This document shows, piece by piece, positions 25,137-33,989 of a DNA stretch of 64,000 bases. The position numbers were made by a program, and so were the translations under genes. Each line of letters starts with the position of its first letter. The stretch's first letter is position 1. Below the pieces are notes generated by a model that saw only the letters and a list, made by a program, of their open reading frames with translations, was not told the origin of the DNA and did not search any database. The stretch is from JANQJA01 sp965267485 (GTDB lineage: Bacteria > Pseudomonadota > Gammaproteobacteria > Pseudomonadales > Azotimanducaceae), in NCBI GenBank assembly GCA_965267485.1, contig OZ254080.1, forward strand, positions 1,612,001 to 1,676,000, given 5' to 3'.

Positions 25137-26176
25137 CAGGTTGCGTCCAGGTCTTCACACATTCTTGCGCTTCTCTGGCCCATTGCCATGAACATGTCGT
25201 CACCGCGATCGGTCTGGCCCACGATCATCGACGCGATAACCGCCATGATGAGGCCGCCCGGGGCAAAGTTGCGATAAAGGTCGAATGCGTCATCTTCGCT
25301 CAGTTCGACCTTGTAGGATTTCAGTACGTCGAGATAGACGCGAAGCAGGTGGCGTTCTTCCCTGGCCCTGACCTCAGGCAGCAGCGATGTGCCGAGAAAG
25401 TAGCTGGCGTCAGCGACAGGGCAACCGAGCGAGATCGATTGCCAGTCCACGACGGCGAGCGGGTAGGGGCCGCCGAACATCATGTTGTCCAGCCGGTAAT
25501 CGATATGGATGAGTCCCGCGGGACCCTCCCAGGCCGCCTGATAACGATCGAGCCGGTCGCCCACCGAGCGAACGACGGCTTCGTCGTCGCCTGACAGGCG
25601 CGCGCTGTAACGCTCGATGAAACCGGGTTCGAGCGCCTTGTACAACATCTGCAGAGCGTCCGGCTGGCTGGCCGAACCGGCGAGCAGCTCGTGATCGGCC
25701 AGTGTGGGATCGCCCCAGCGGGGCCCCTGCAGCTTCGCCAGTTCCTCCATCGCGAGCGCCGCCTCATCTGCGGTACAGCCGTTGATCTGGTCGCCCTGTT
25801 CGCCGGGCGCCAGGTCCTCCATGAGAATGACGAAATCGTGCGTCTGTGCGTCAGCGTCGGCGAAGAATACCTTTGGTGTCGTGATGTCCACCGTATCCTT
25901 GATGGTCTGGTAGAAGAAGACTTCACGAACGTAGTTTCGCTGGTCGATTCCGGTCTGCCTGCTGACCGGATCCGGTGAGGGGAATTTGCCGACAACGGTG
26001 TTGGGTACGCCATCGCCGGTCAACGTGAAGCGGACATTCTCGCCAACCTGGCCGGTGCCGATTGATGTCGCATCGAAGTGTTCGACCTTTCCCTTGAGTC
26101 CGGCGTAGTTCAGGGCTGACGTCAGCCACGCCGCGTCGATCTGCTGAGGATCGCTGATGATTGCTGGTTTGTTCAT
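25136..26176 (-). CDS. Aminoglycoside-phosphotransferase-fold (EcKinase-like) kinase
   Basis: A 346-residue protein of the APH/choline-kinase-like superfamily, closest in feel to the ecdysteroid-kinase-like group. The catalytic motif HIDYRLDNMMFG (HxDxxxxN) and the metal-binding VDWQSISLG are clear, as are nucleotide-loop residues in SIGTGQVGENVRFTL and the LEDLAPG hinge. It should phosphorylate a small hydroxylated or amine substrate, not a protein. I start at the Met at 26176 (MNKPAII); the frame is open to 26608, but the extra part is antisense to the peptidase gene and lacks family sequence. It ends in a TGATG overlap with the NTF2-like gene. Confidence 0.82.
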   Translation of the reverse strand: MNKPAIISDPQQIDAAWLTSALNYAGLKGKVEHFDATSIGTGQVGENVRFTLTGDGVPNTVVGKFPSPDPVSRQTGIDQRNYVREVFFYQTIKDTVDITTPKVFFADADAQTHDFVILMEDLAPGEQGDQINGCTADEAALAMEELAKLQGPRWGDPTLADHELLAGSASQPDALQMLYKALEPGFIERYSARLSGDDEAVVRSVGDRLDRYQAAWEGPAGLIHIDYRLDNMMFGGPYPLAVVDWQSISLGCPVADASYFLGTSLLPEVRAREERHLLRVYLDVLKSYKVELSEDDAFDLYRNFAPGGLIMAVIASMIVGQTDRGDDMFMAMGQRSARMCEDLDAT

Positions 26177-26305
26177 GTGGCCCAGAATACCACGGTTCTG
26201 TTCTTGCCTATCGCCTGACGCGGACCGTGCGCTGCTTTGCCAGGGAACCTCCTTGATCTTTGTGGTCGCTGAAGGCCAGACTCGTGCGGAATAGCTCAGA
26301 GGTTC

Positions 26306-28435
26306 GTGGATGACGTGCGACGGATTTGCGTGTGGGCAGCAGCCCTGATACTCATCGCCTCCTGCGCAAACCAGGGCGCGGAGGACGCGATGACAGATGA
26401 ATTTCAATGGCTCGAATCGATCGATGGTGATCGCGCGCTTCGCTGGGTCGATGCCCAGAATGAGCGAACCCGGCATGACCTTGCGAGCCACCCGCTCTTT
26501 GCCTCGCTGTATGCCGATGCGCTGGCCGCGCTGAGCGATGACAGCCGCGTGCCATCCGTCACGTTGCGAGAAGGCTTCGTGTACAACCTCTGGCAGGATG
26601 AAAGCCACCCGCGCGGGCTGTATCGGCGAATGCAGCTCGAAGACTTTGTTGCAAGATCAACATCGTGGCAGACGGTTATCGATATCGACGCGCTCTCCCG
26701 GGAGGAAGACACGAACTGGGTCTTTCGCGGCCTGACGTGCCTTGAGGGTGACTCCAGCTTCTGTCTCGCGCGCCTGTCACGTGGCGGTGGTGATGCTTTC
26801 GAGCTCCGCGAGTTCAACCTCCAGACGCTCGAGTTTGCGGTGGACGGGTTTCGACTTCCCGCCGGCAAGCATCGTGTCGAGTGGCGGGATGCCAACCATC
26901 TGTATCTCGCGCCTGACCTGGGTGATGCCTGGCGGACGACCTCCGGTTACCCGCGCTATCTGGTGCTGCTCCAACGCGGGCAGGCTGTCGATGACGCGCC
27001 CCGACTGCTGGAAACACGTGCAGAGAGTGTCGGACTGCAGATCAGCCGGCTTGATTCACGCGCCGGACCGGTTCATGTCGCCGTTGATTCGACGAGCTTC
27101 TGGACGCGGCGCTACTATCGGCTCGGCGAGCAAGGCGAGGTCGCGCTGATTGACCTGCCTGACTCGGCAGTCATTCGCGGCGCGCTGGATGACAATTTGC
27201 TGGTACAGACCTGGGATACGAGGTCGATCGCCGGCTCGTCGTTTCCGGTTGGCTCACTGGTCGCCCTGGGTGCCGATGGCGAAACAACACCGATCTTCAC
27301 GCCGGCCGACGGACGGGTACTGAATGGCGTTGCCACGTTCGACGATGGCGTTGTCCTCACGCTACTCGACAACGTGCGCGGCCGGGTCGAGGTGGTGATG
27401 CCCCGGGCTGACGGCTTCGATCGCGATGTCGTACCGTTTCCTGACAATGGTGATCTTGAGGTCGAGGCCGTCGATCGCAAGCGCGGAGACATGCTTGTCC
27501 GATTCGAGGCATTCACGACGCCGCCTTCGCTGTTCTTCGTGCCGCGCGGCAAGGATCCTGTTGCCGTTCAGCGTCGATCGCCCACATTCGAAGGTGACGA
27601 TTTCACAGTGGCGCAGTACTGGGCAACATCGGCAGACGGAACGCGTGTGCCGTACTTCATGGTCTCGCACCGGGACATAGTGCTTGATGGCCGCAACCCC
27701 GTGCACCTGTTTGCGTATGGCGGCTTCCGAAACCCGGTACTGCCCAGTTACTCGGGCACCTACGAAGACTTGTCGGGCGCTTATGGCAAGCTCTGGCTCG
27801 AGCGCGGGGGTGTGTACGTCACTGCGAACATTCGCGGTGGGGGTGAGTTCGGCCCCGAGTGGCATTCGGCCGCACTGCGAGAAAACCGGCCTCGCGCTTT
27901 CGAGGACTTTGAAGCCGTGGCAAGGGATCTGGTGGCGCGCGGTGTCACGGAGCCAGGCCGGATTGGTATCGAGGGGCGAAGCAACGGCGGACTGCTGGTT
28001 GCAGCAACCATGATCCGCTTCCCGGAACTCTACGGCGCCGTGATCTGCGGCGTCCCGCTGGCCGACATGCGCCGCTATCACGAACTGCTTGCAGGTGCGA
28101 GCTGGATGGGTGAATACGGCGATCCGGACAATCCCGACGATTGGGCCTTCATCTCGAAGTACTCCCCGTACCAGTTACTCGACAGCGAAGCCGACTACCC
28201 GCCGGTCTTCTTTTTCACGTCGACGCGAGACGACCGGGTACATCCCGGCCACGCCCGCAAGATGATGGCGAAAATGCGCGCCCAGGAGCACGACGCGTGG
28301 TACTACGAAAATACCGAAGGCGGGCACGGCGGCAGTGTCACCCCGCAAGACCTCGCCTACCGCCTCGCACTCTCCTACGTCCACCTCTGGACCACCCTCA
28401 CCACCCCACCCCAGGGTCAGACCCCAGTGCCATAG
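26306..28435 (+). CDS. Prolyl oligopeptidase family (S9) serine peptidase, probable lipoprotein
   Basis: A 709-residue protein with a lipobox-like N-terminus (ALILIASC, cleavage before Cys), so it is probably an exported lipoprotein. It has a beta-propeller of about 400 residues and a C-terminal alpha/beta-hydrolase domain. The catalytic triad is visible: S559 in GIEGRSNGGLL, Asp in TRDDRVHPGH (D642/D643) and H674 in EGGHGG. FAYGGFRNP and ANIRGGGEFGPEWH are family signatures. It should cleave short proline-containing peptides. The start is a GTG at 26306. The last seven residues and the stop are encoded by the palindromic repeat cluster that begins at 28411, so the native C-terminus has probably been replaced. 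Confidence 0.88.
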   Translation: MDDVRRICVWAAALILIASCANQGAEDAMTDEFQWLESIDGDRALRWVDAQNERTRHDLASHPLFASLYADALAALSDDSRVPSVTLREGFVYNLWQDESHPRGLYRRMQLEDFVARSTSWQTVIDIDALSREEDTNWVFRGLTCLEGDSSFCLARLSRGGGDAFELREFNLQTLEFAVDGFRLPAGKHRVEWRDANHLYLAPDLGDAWRTTSGYPRYLVLLQRGQAVDDAPRLLETRAESVGLQISRLDSRAGPVHVAVDSTSFWTRRYYRLGEQGEVALIDLPDSAVIRGALDDNLLVQTWDTRSIAGSSFPVGSLVALGADGETTPIFTPADGRVLNGVATFDDGVVLTLLDNVRGRVEVVMPRADGFDRDVVPFPDNGDLEVEAVDRKRGDMLVRFEAFTTPPSLFFVPRGKDPVAVQRRSPTFEGDDFTVAQYWATSADGTRVPYFMVSHRDIVLDGRNPVHLFAYGGFRNPVLPSYSGTYEDLSGAYGKLWLERGGVYVTANIRGGGEFGPEWHSAALRENRPRAFEDFEAVARDLVARGVTEPGRIGIEGRSNGGLLVAATMIRFPELYGAVICGVPLADMRRYHELLAGASWMGEYGDPDNPDDWAFISKYSPYQLLDSEADYPPVFFFTSTRDDRVHPGHARKMMAKMRAQEHDAWYYENTEGGHGGSVTPQDLAYRLALSYVHLWTTLTTPPQGQTPVP

Positions 28436-28590
28436 CAGTGCCAGGTCAGGGTCAGACCCCAGTGCCATAGCAGTGCCAGGTCAGGGTCAGACCCAGATGC
28501 GAGAGTCGTGTCAGGTGGGGGGGCTGACCGTTATCTGGCACCCGGGTCTGACCCCAGTCTGGCACCTGGGTCTGACCCCGATCTGGCACT
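28411..28590. repeat. Cluster of five GGGTC[A/T]GACCC palindromes
   Basis: Five copies of an 11-bp palindrome lie at 28414-28424, 28449-28459, 28484-28494 (A centre) and 28544-28554, 28568-28578 (T centre). The first three sit in 35-bp direct repeats with AGTGCCATAGCAGTGCCAGG between them. The last two lie in the opposite orientation with TGGCAC on their left, so the cluster is roughly an inverted repeat around 28515. It resembles REP-like intergenic palindromes of proteobacteria. It provides the end of the peptidase gene and fills the interval up to the PEP-CTERM-like gene. Confidence 0.8.
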
Positions 28591-28618
28591 GGACCACCCT
28601 CACACCGGAGGTGGGGCG

Positions 28619-29248
28619 TTAGTGGCGGCGGCGGGGGATCAGGGTGAGCAGGCCGAGGGCGAGCAGCAATAATGGTGCGGGCGCGGGGACTTTCACGAGT
28701 CTGACGTTGTCGAGGACTGTGCCGCCGAGGTTGCCCTCGATGCCGGTTTGCTCGAAGCCGATGATGACGTTTTCGAGATTGGTGGCAACCGGCCATGAGA
28801 AGGAAGTGGTTACCGTCTCGTAGATCCAGTCGTGACCGGCACCGCTGTCGACAACGCCCTGGGCCACCGTCAGCGCGAACAGTGGGTTGCCATCGGGCTC
28901 GCCGTAGATGAACCATTCCAGGGTAGACGGTGCTGGATACAGCCCTGCGTTGTTGCCCCAGTCGAATGAGAACGTATAGTCTCCGGTGCTGAGTGTCAGC
29001 GGGTTCGCCAGGAAAAAGGCCGCATTGGCACCGGGCCCGGTACCCTCCGTATCGACGCAGTATCCGCCGGCGCCGTTATTGCAGAGGTCGGAAAATGCGC
29101 CGACGTCGACGTTGCCATCCACAAGCGTCCAGACGTCGTGAAAGTCATTGCCGTCGAAGTTGTCCTCGAAAACAATGACATCTGCGCGGGCGCCGATCGT
29201 CAGGAACAAGCCGATCGCAATCAGTAGTGCTGGACCTGATCTTGCCAT
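28619..29248 (-). CDS. PEP-CTERM-like exported protein
   Basis: A 209-residue secreted protein: a signal peptide (ALLIAIGLFLTIGARA), a beta-sandwich middle (DNFDGNDFHDVWTLVDGN to VIIGFEQTGIEGN) resembling carbohydrate-binding or choice-of-anchor modules, and a C-terminal sorting tail with VPAPAP, a 13-residue hydrophobic stretch and a closing basic RRRH. That tail fits the PEP-CTERM/exosortase anchoring pattern, with VPAP instead of PEP. Such proteins are linked to exopolysaccharide and floc formation. No exosortase is in the window. The stop sits next to the palindrome cluster. Confidence 0.78.
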   Translation of the reverse strand: MARSGPALLIAIGLFLTIGARADVIVFEDNFDGNDFHDVWTLVDGNVDVGAFSDLCNNGAGGYCVDTEGTGPGANAAFFLANPLTLSTGDYTFSFDWGNNAGLYPAPSTLEWFIYGEPDGNPLFALTVAQGVVDSGAGHDWIYETVTTSFSWPVATNLENVIIGFEQTGIEGNLGGTVLDNVRLVKVPAPAPLLLLALGLLTLIPRRRH

Positions 29249-29263
29249 AATGAGTCACCAACC

Positions 29264-29278
29264 TGAGATGTAATCTCA
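29264..29278. promoter_or_regulatory. TGAGAT-GTA-ATCTCA palindrome upstream of the PEP-CTERM-like gene
   Basis: A perfect 6-bp palindrome with a 3-base centre lies 16 bases upstream of the gene start, inside a short A/T-rich interval (29249-29396) with no gene. Its position between start and likely promoter fits an operator or leader hairpin. Nothing else was recognised in this interval. Confidence 0.35.
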
Positions 29279-29396
29279 ATCTGACATCAATTACGGCAAT
29301 TATCGTACCGGCGAATTCCCAATTCTTTTAAATTCAACAGGTTAGGTTCGAGCGGACCAACCGTCTCGCGGGCGCCTGTAAAATTTCTCGACACTT

Positions 29397-29828
29397 TTAT
29401 GGCGAGGTATCTTCAAGCGTGACGACGATCAGCTTGCCCCTCATCCAGTCCGGCAACCAGGCGGGCTCGGTTGGCCGCAGTTGCGCAAAGACTTCATCGC
29501 GCCTGGCGTCATCGCCCAGCACGGTGACGGCATGCCCGGACCGCGTCTCCCCGCGAATCAGTACTGTCACCGGCATGCCGTCGCCGGTAAACGCCCGCCA
29601 CCAGCGACCGTCTGCGCCCAGATAAACCGTGTCGCCTTCCTTCAGGTAGTTCACGGGCAGCGTCCGGTCGCCAAAGGTCAGCAACATGGCCTCCCGCGCG
29701 TCATCGCCGTCAGGGTTGTTTCGAATTTCATCCATGACAGCAGGATTGATCACGAGGCTGAAGACAAGTGACGCGGCAGCCAGCAGCGCCGCCAACCCGC
29801 CGGCAGCGACGCCGGCCCACTTCAACAT
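29397..29828 (-). CDS. Small membrane-anchored protein of unknown function
   Basis: About 143 residues from the Met at 29828 (MLKWAGVAAGG). It has one N-terminal membrane helix (about residues 4-27) and a soluble beta-rich domain with YLKEGDTVYLGADGRWWRAF, VTVLIRGETRSGHAVTVLGD and a C-terminal amphipathic tail. The domain recalls deazaflavin/F420-type split-barrel proteins and short nitroreductase-like proteins, but I do not assign it. Choosing 29828 leaves 10 bases after the SDR stop, whereas the longer start at 29861 would overlap it by 23 bases. It is probably in an operon with that SDR. Confidence 0.55.
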   Translation of the reverse strand: MLKWAGVAAGGLAALLAAASLVFSLVINPAVMDEIRNNPDGDDAREAMLLTFGDRTLPVNYLKEGDTVYLGADGRWWRAFTGDGMPVTVLIRGETRSGHAVTVLGDDARRDEVFAQLRPTEPAWLPDWMRGKLIVVTLEDTSP

Positions 29829-29838
29829 GACGCTGCCC

Positions 29839-30621
29839 CTAGAAGACGGCATAGCCGCCATCGATCAGGAACGAATCCGCCGTGTGGTAGCTGCTGGCAC
29901 CACTCATCAGGTAGATGGCGATGCCCGCGAAGTCCTCGGGCTCACCCCAGCGCCGCACCGGGATGCGCTTCTTCACGATGTCCTCGAACTTCGGATTGGC
30001 CATTGTGTTCTCGGTCATCGCGGTTTCGATCCAGCCCGGCAGGATCACGTTTGCTGTCACCCCGTAGCGGGCGTACTCGACGGCCAGCGCGCGGATCATC
30101 GAGACGAGGCCACCCTTGGTCGCGGCATAGTGTTCGCCGCGCGGCTGGCCCGAGATCGCGGCAAGGCTGGCGGTGCCCACGAGGCGGCCAAAGGCGTCAC
30201 CGCCTTCAGCACGCTCGCGCATGTGCTTCGCCGCGTGCTTGAAGGTATGAAAGACGCCGTGCAGATTCACGCCAAGCACCTGGTGCCACTCTTCTTCGGT
30301 GAACTCGTCGAAGCGCGTTCCGCGCCCCCCAACGCCAGCGTTGGCGAAGCAGCCGTCGACGCGGCCGTGGGCATCGAGTGTCTGCCTGAAGCAGTCCTGA
30401 ACCGCCGTCGCGTCAGCGACATTGCAGACGAGGTGGGTCACTTTGGGGCCAATCTTCTCGAGCTTCTCTGCAGCGGCAGCGTTCTTGTCGGGATTGGTTC
30501 CCCAGATTGAAACCTCGCAACCACACCTGGCGAGACCCTCCGCCATGCCGAGTCCAATACCCGAATTGCCGCCGGTTATGAGCGCGACGCGCCCGGTCAG
30601 ATCGAATGGATGTTCGGCCAT
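29839..30621 (-). CDS. Short-chain dehydrogenase/reductase
   Basis: A 260-residue classical SDR. The Rossmann motif TGGNSGIG (TGxxxGxG) lies near residue 17, then NAG in FANAGVGG, and the catalytic Tyr-Lys in YAATKGG. The residues after the second strand (WGTNPDK) suggest NADP or NAD preference cannot be settled. It reduces or oxidises an unknown hydroxyl/keto substrate, and resembles 3-oxoacyl-ACP and glucose dehydrogenases. A GGGAGAA ribosome-binding site precedes the ATG. It starts 14 bases after the BamA-like gene stop and precedes the small membrane protein, so the three are probably co-transcribed. Confidence 0.87.
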   Translation of the reverse strand: MAEHPFDLTGRVALITGGNSGIGLGMAEGLARCGCEVSIWGTNPDKNAAAAEKLEKIGPKVTHLVCNVADATAVQDCFRQTLDAHGRVDGCFANAGVGGRGTRFDEFTEEEWHQVLGVNLHGVFHTFKHAAKHMRERAEGGDAFGRLVGTASLAAISGQPRGEHYAATKGGLVSMIRALAVEYARYGVTANVILPGWIETAMTENTMANPKFEDIVKKRIPVRRWGEPEDFAGIAIYLMSGASSYHTADSFLIDGGYAVF

Positions 30622-30635
30622 ATATTGTCTTCTCC

Positions 30636-32330
30636 CTAGAACGATTGTTTGATGTTGATTGAAACCTGAAGCGAGTCCACGCCTGGATCATCGCGATTCG
30701 TGAGCGGCACGGCAAAGTCGATGTGGATAATGCGGCCGACGTCGGCCTTGCTCGAGGCGAGCCGGATGCCGAGGCCGACGTCTGCGAGCCAGTCTTCGTC
30801 GATGCCATCGTCTACGCCGGGTGCCCACGCGCGGCCGAGGTCCAGAAAGGCCGCGTAGCCCACACGTACGAGATTCAGGATGTGCAGGTTCGTGTACTGG
30901 CGTTCTTCGATCGACAGATTGATTCGCCGGTCGCCAACCTGAAAGCGGTTGTCGAATGCGCGCGCGCCGGTCAGTCCACCGAACACAACCTGTTGCTGTG
31001 AATTCAGGTTGCGAATGTAGGCCGCGCTGAACGTCGCGAAGAATGACCGCCGGGTGTTCCGGCTACGGAAATAGCGCATCGTGTAGTGCGCGACCAGATC
31101 CTCGGATGCCCGCTGGTCAAAGTTGTAGAACGCATCGACGCTGGCAAAGTGCTGCAGCAGGTGCTTGTCGTCGAACATCAATGTGTCCGCGTAGTCGAAC
31201 CGGGTCACCAGCCGATCCTCATCTGCCCCGAAAGCATCGGCCGAGAATCCGAGCCGCAGTGTCAGCGAATGACCGATGTGCAGATCCTCGGTGCGGTGAA
31301 TCTCGTCCAGATTGAAGGAAGTCGTGTAGTTGTCCTCGATCGACTGGAACTCGACCCACGGGAACGAAAGCGTTCGTGCGGCGGGCATATGGTCTGGTGG
31401 CGGCAGGTCCAGTGACGGCCCGAACTGCTCGTCGCGCCAGTTCCAGCCGAAGCGCCAGCGGCGCACAACGTCGCCGGTCACGCCGCGTGAAAAGCCGGCG
31501 GATGCGCTGAACTCTTCGATTTCACGGTTGATGCTGGTGACTGCATCGCCGCGAAAATACTGCTCCTCGTCCCGGCGAAGCTTGTCATAGCTGATGCGCC
31601 ACGCCCGACGAGTGTCGAGGGCGTAAAACGGAACGCCAACCCTGCCGAACTGCTGGAAACCATCGTCGCTGTCGGTGTACTCCAGTTTCAGGTCGACCCG
31701 ACTGCCGCCGACGTTCGCATCCTCATACGAGAATCGGGACGAATCGCGGTCGATGTCATTGTCGAGCGTGAACGACAGTTCGCGGCCGAGTCCGAGCAGA
31801 TTCGTTTCGGCGATGCCGGCCCGGAACGTGTTCTCGCCGCCGGAACGGCTGAACGATACCTCCGGCGTGAATGACCATACGTCGCGGGTGATCACCTCGA
31901 CGTCCACCGTATCGCCGCACACCGAAACCGGACGAACATCGGCGTCGTACAGATGATCCCGGTTACGCAACAACCTGGCGGATTCCTCGATGACACGCTC
32001 GTCGTACTGATCACCGGATTCGAACAGCAGATCGCGGGCGACCGTCCGCTCTCTCGTCAGGACATGAAAGCGATTGCCGAACCGGTAGACGGCGTTGTTC
32101 TCGCGAGGATTGCTCTCGTCGAATACCTCGAGGCGGGTGATATGGATGTTGTCGATGGTTGCGTCGGCAGGGACCTCGATGGCCCTGTCCGGCGCTTCAA
32201 CGAACCTGTAGCTGCCCGGCGCCGGTTCGAATGTGGCCCGGCACCCGGTGTCCGTCGTCCCGGCAGCGCACACCCGACAGGTGACGGATGCGAGGGTGAG
32301 TAGCAGCAAGCCTGCCGCGGGTGTCTTCAT
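30636..32330 (-). CDS. BamA/TamA-like outer-membrane barrel protein
   Basis: A 564-residue exported protein: signal peptide (LLLLTLASVTCRVCA), a POTRA-like segment in residues about 60-150 (ITRLEVFDESNPRENNAVYR and LLFESGDQYDERVIEESARL), then a 16-strand-type Omp85 barrel with IRNLNSQQQVVFGGLTGARA and a C-terminal aromatic ISLQVSINIKQSF-type end. The Omp85 family inserts proteins or transports lipids at the outer membrane. Having a single recognisable POTRA and only 564 residues, it is not the essential BamA; it is more like short accessory members. Confidence 0.78.
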   Translation of the reverse strand: MKTPAAGLLLLTLASVTCRVCAAGTTDTGCRATFEPAPGSYRFVEAPDRAIEVPADATIDNIHITRLEVFDESNPRENNAVYRFGNRFHVLTRERTVARDLLFESGDQYDERVIEESARLLRNRDHLYDADVRPVSVCGDTVDVEVITRDVWSFTPEVSFSRSGGENTFRAGIAETNLLGLGRELSFTLDNDIDRDSSRFSYEDANVGGSRVDLKLEYTDSDDGFQQFGRVGVPFYALDTRRAWRISYDKLRRDEEQYFRGDAVTSINREIEEFSASAGFSRGVTGDVVRRWRFGWNWRDEQFGPSLDLPPPDHMPAARTLSFPWVEFQSIEDNYTTSFNLDEIHRTEDLHIGHSLTLRLGFSADAFGADEDRLVTRFDYADTLMFDDKHLLQHFASVDAFYNFDQRASEDLVAHYTMRYFRSRNTRRSFFATFSAAYIRNLNSQQQVVFGGLTGARAFDNRFQVGDRRINLSIEERQYTNLHILNLVRVGYAAFLDLGRAWAPGVDDGIDEDWLADVGLGIRLASSKADVGRIIHIDFAVPLTNRDDPGVDSLQVSINIKQSF

Positions 32331-32449
32331 AGGCCGGTACTGCCTGCGATCTCTCGGCGATGATCTATTTAATCACAGGCGTGGCAGTCGCATCCGCGTT
32401 GCCAATCCCTTATTCTCAGTCGAGGAGACTGTCACACGAGGGGTGTTGC

Positions 32450-32830
32450 ATGGACGTGCTGCTTGGCATTGGGGGACTCGTCGTCGGGCTGGTTGTCGGC
32501 TATGTCGCGGCCTCGGCGTCGAAGAAGGGAGCCCCCGGCGCAGGTGATGCGGGCGAGGACACCGATTGGTGGGAGCTCCGCAAGTCGCTGACAGGTACCC
32601 AGCTTCAGATCCTGCAGTTCATGGAGGGTCGCCGCGAGGCATCGATCGATACCCTGCAGGAACGCTTCTCGTTCATTCCGGACCGCGAACTCTACTACCG
32701 CCTGGAGCAGATCGTGCTGATGGGGTTCCTGCATCGCGGGCGCAAGGATGAGGATGTCGTCTACAAGCTGAATCCGTCCTATTCCGGTCGCGTCGAAGAC
32801 GACAAGACCGTGATGCTCTCCAGCGATTAG
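32450..32830 (+). CDS. Small membrane-anchored winged-helix-like protein
   Basis: About 126 residues from the ATG at 32450, which has GAGGGG upstream. One N-terminal membrane helix (VLLGIGGLVVGLVVGYVAA) is followed by a Gly/Ala-rich linker and a domain of about 80 residues (LRKSLTGTQLQILQFMEGRR, then SIDTLQERFSFIPDRELYYR and LEQIVLMGFLHRGRKDED) whose helix pattern and final beta hairpin look like a winged helix-turn-helix. The function is unknown; it may be a membrane-tethered nucleic-acid-binding or scaffold protein. It lies 16 bases before the Gfo/Idh gene, on the same strand. Confidence 0.6.
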   Translation: MDVLLGIGGLVVGLVVGYVAASASKKGAPGAGDAGEDTDWWELRKSLTGTQLQILQFMEGRREASIDTLQERFSFIPDRELYYRLEQIVLMGFLHRGRKDEDVVYKLNPSYSGRVEDDKTVMLSSD

Positions 32831-32846
32831 GAAGCCGCCCTGATCC

Positions 32847-33989
32847 ATGTCGAAGATCAGCGTTGGCCTGCTTGGCGTTGGCAATATGGGGCAGGGGCTA
32901 GCCGATCTCGTCCGCCAGCAGTCAAATGCGGTCCATTACAACGCGCTCTATGACCCCAACCCGAAGGCCGTAGCCCGCGCCACGGCCCTGCTCGGCTTCG
33001 ATGGTGAGATCGCCGCTGATGAAGCCGGTGTCATCCGCTCTGATTGCGACTGGGTCATGATTGCGTCCTGGAATTGCTTCCATGCGTCTCAGGCGATTGC
33101 CGCGTTCGAGGCGGGCAAGCACGTCTTCTGCCAGAAGCCGCTTGCGACAACGCTCGAGGATTGCCTCGCGATGCGGTCTGCCTGGCGCGAGTCGGGCAGG
33201 CAGTTCGTGATCGGTTTCACGCTGCGTTACTCGCCCCATTATCGCCGGCTCAGGCAGCTCGTTGGCGATGGTGCCATTGGCAAGGTCGTCAGTGTCGACA
33301 TGACCGAGACACTGGCCTTCAACCACGGCGGCTACATCATGGGTGACTGGCGTCGTCTCACCGCGAATGCGGGCTCCCACGTCCTCGAGAAGTGTTGTCA
33401 CGATATCGACATTCTGAACTGGCTGCTGGGTGCACGGGCGTCTCGCGTGGCGTCCTTCGGCGGGTTGAACTTCTTCACGCCTGACAACATGCACCACATG
33501 GCGCGCCTGGGCAGAAACGAGGATGGCCGTGAGGCCTACCGTGTGCGCCGTGGGCTCGTCGGAGAGCATCCCTTCACGAGCGACAAGGACATCGTCGACA
33601 ATCAGGTTGTCATCCTCGAATACGAAAACGAGGCGCGGGCGACGCTCCACATGAACAGCAACTCGGGAATCCCCGAGCGGCGTATCCATCTCGTTGGCAC
33701 AGAGGGCACGCTGCGCGCCGACGTGATCGCAGGGACGATCGAGCTCCAGCGCATCGGGTTCGACACGGTGAAAGAAGATTACTCCGGTGCGGCGACGGGG
33801 ATGCACGGCGGCGGCGACGACGTTCTGGCGGCCGAACTCGTTTCGGCGATGATGACCGGCAGTGCGATGAGCGCTGGCATCGATGAGGGACTCACCGCAG
33901 CCGTGACGTGCTTCGCGATCGACGAAGCGATGGCGAGCGGTCAGGTGGTCTCACTCACGCCCTGGTGGGAGCGGGTCGACCGCGAATAG
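32847..33989 (+). CDS. Gfo/Idh/MocA family oxidoreductase
   Basis: A 380-residue NAD(P)-dependent oxidoreductase. The N-terminal Rossmann motif is LLGVGNMGQGL. The usual EKP is QKP here (VFCQKPLATTLEDC), with the Lys kept. The C-terminal beta-sheet domain includes GSHVLEKCCHDIDILNWLLG, whose HxxxD matches the catalytic His/Asp pattern. Family members act on sugars, inositols and related polyols; the substrate is unknown. Its 3' end overlaps the convergent methyltransferase by 49 bases, which is long for two real genes but both are well supported. Confidence 0.88.
   Translation: MSKISVGLLGVGNMGQGLADLVRQQSNAVHYNALYDPNPKAVARATALLGFDGEIAADEAGVIRSDCDWVMIASWNCFHASQAIAAFEAGKHVFCQKPLATTLEDCLAMRSAWRESGRQFVIGFTLRYSPHYRRLRQLVGDGAIGKVVSVDMTETLAFNHGGYIMGDWRRLTANAGSHVLEKCCHDIDILNWLLGARASRVASFGGLNFFTPDNMHHMARLGRNEDGREAYRVRRGLVGEHPFTSDKDIVDNQVVILEYENEARATLHMNSNSGIPERRIHLVGTEGTLRADVIAGTIELQRIGFDTVKEDYSGAATGMHGGGDDVLAAELVSAMMTGSAMSAGIDEGLTAAVTCFAIDEAMASGQVVSLTPWWERVDRE

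Noticed and set aside
26177..26608. Upstream extension of the APH-fold kinase frame
   Set aside because: The extra residues overlap the divergent peptidase promoter and start and have no family similarity; MNKPAII at 26176 is a natural beginning.
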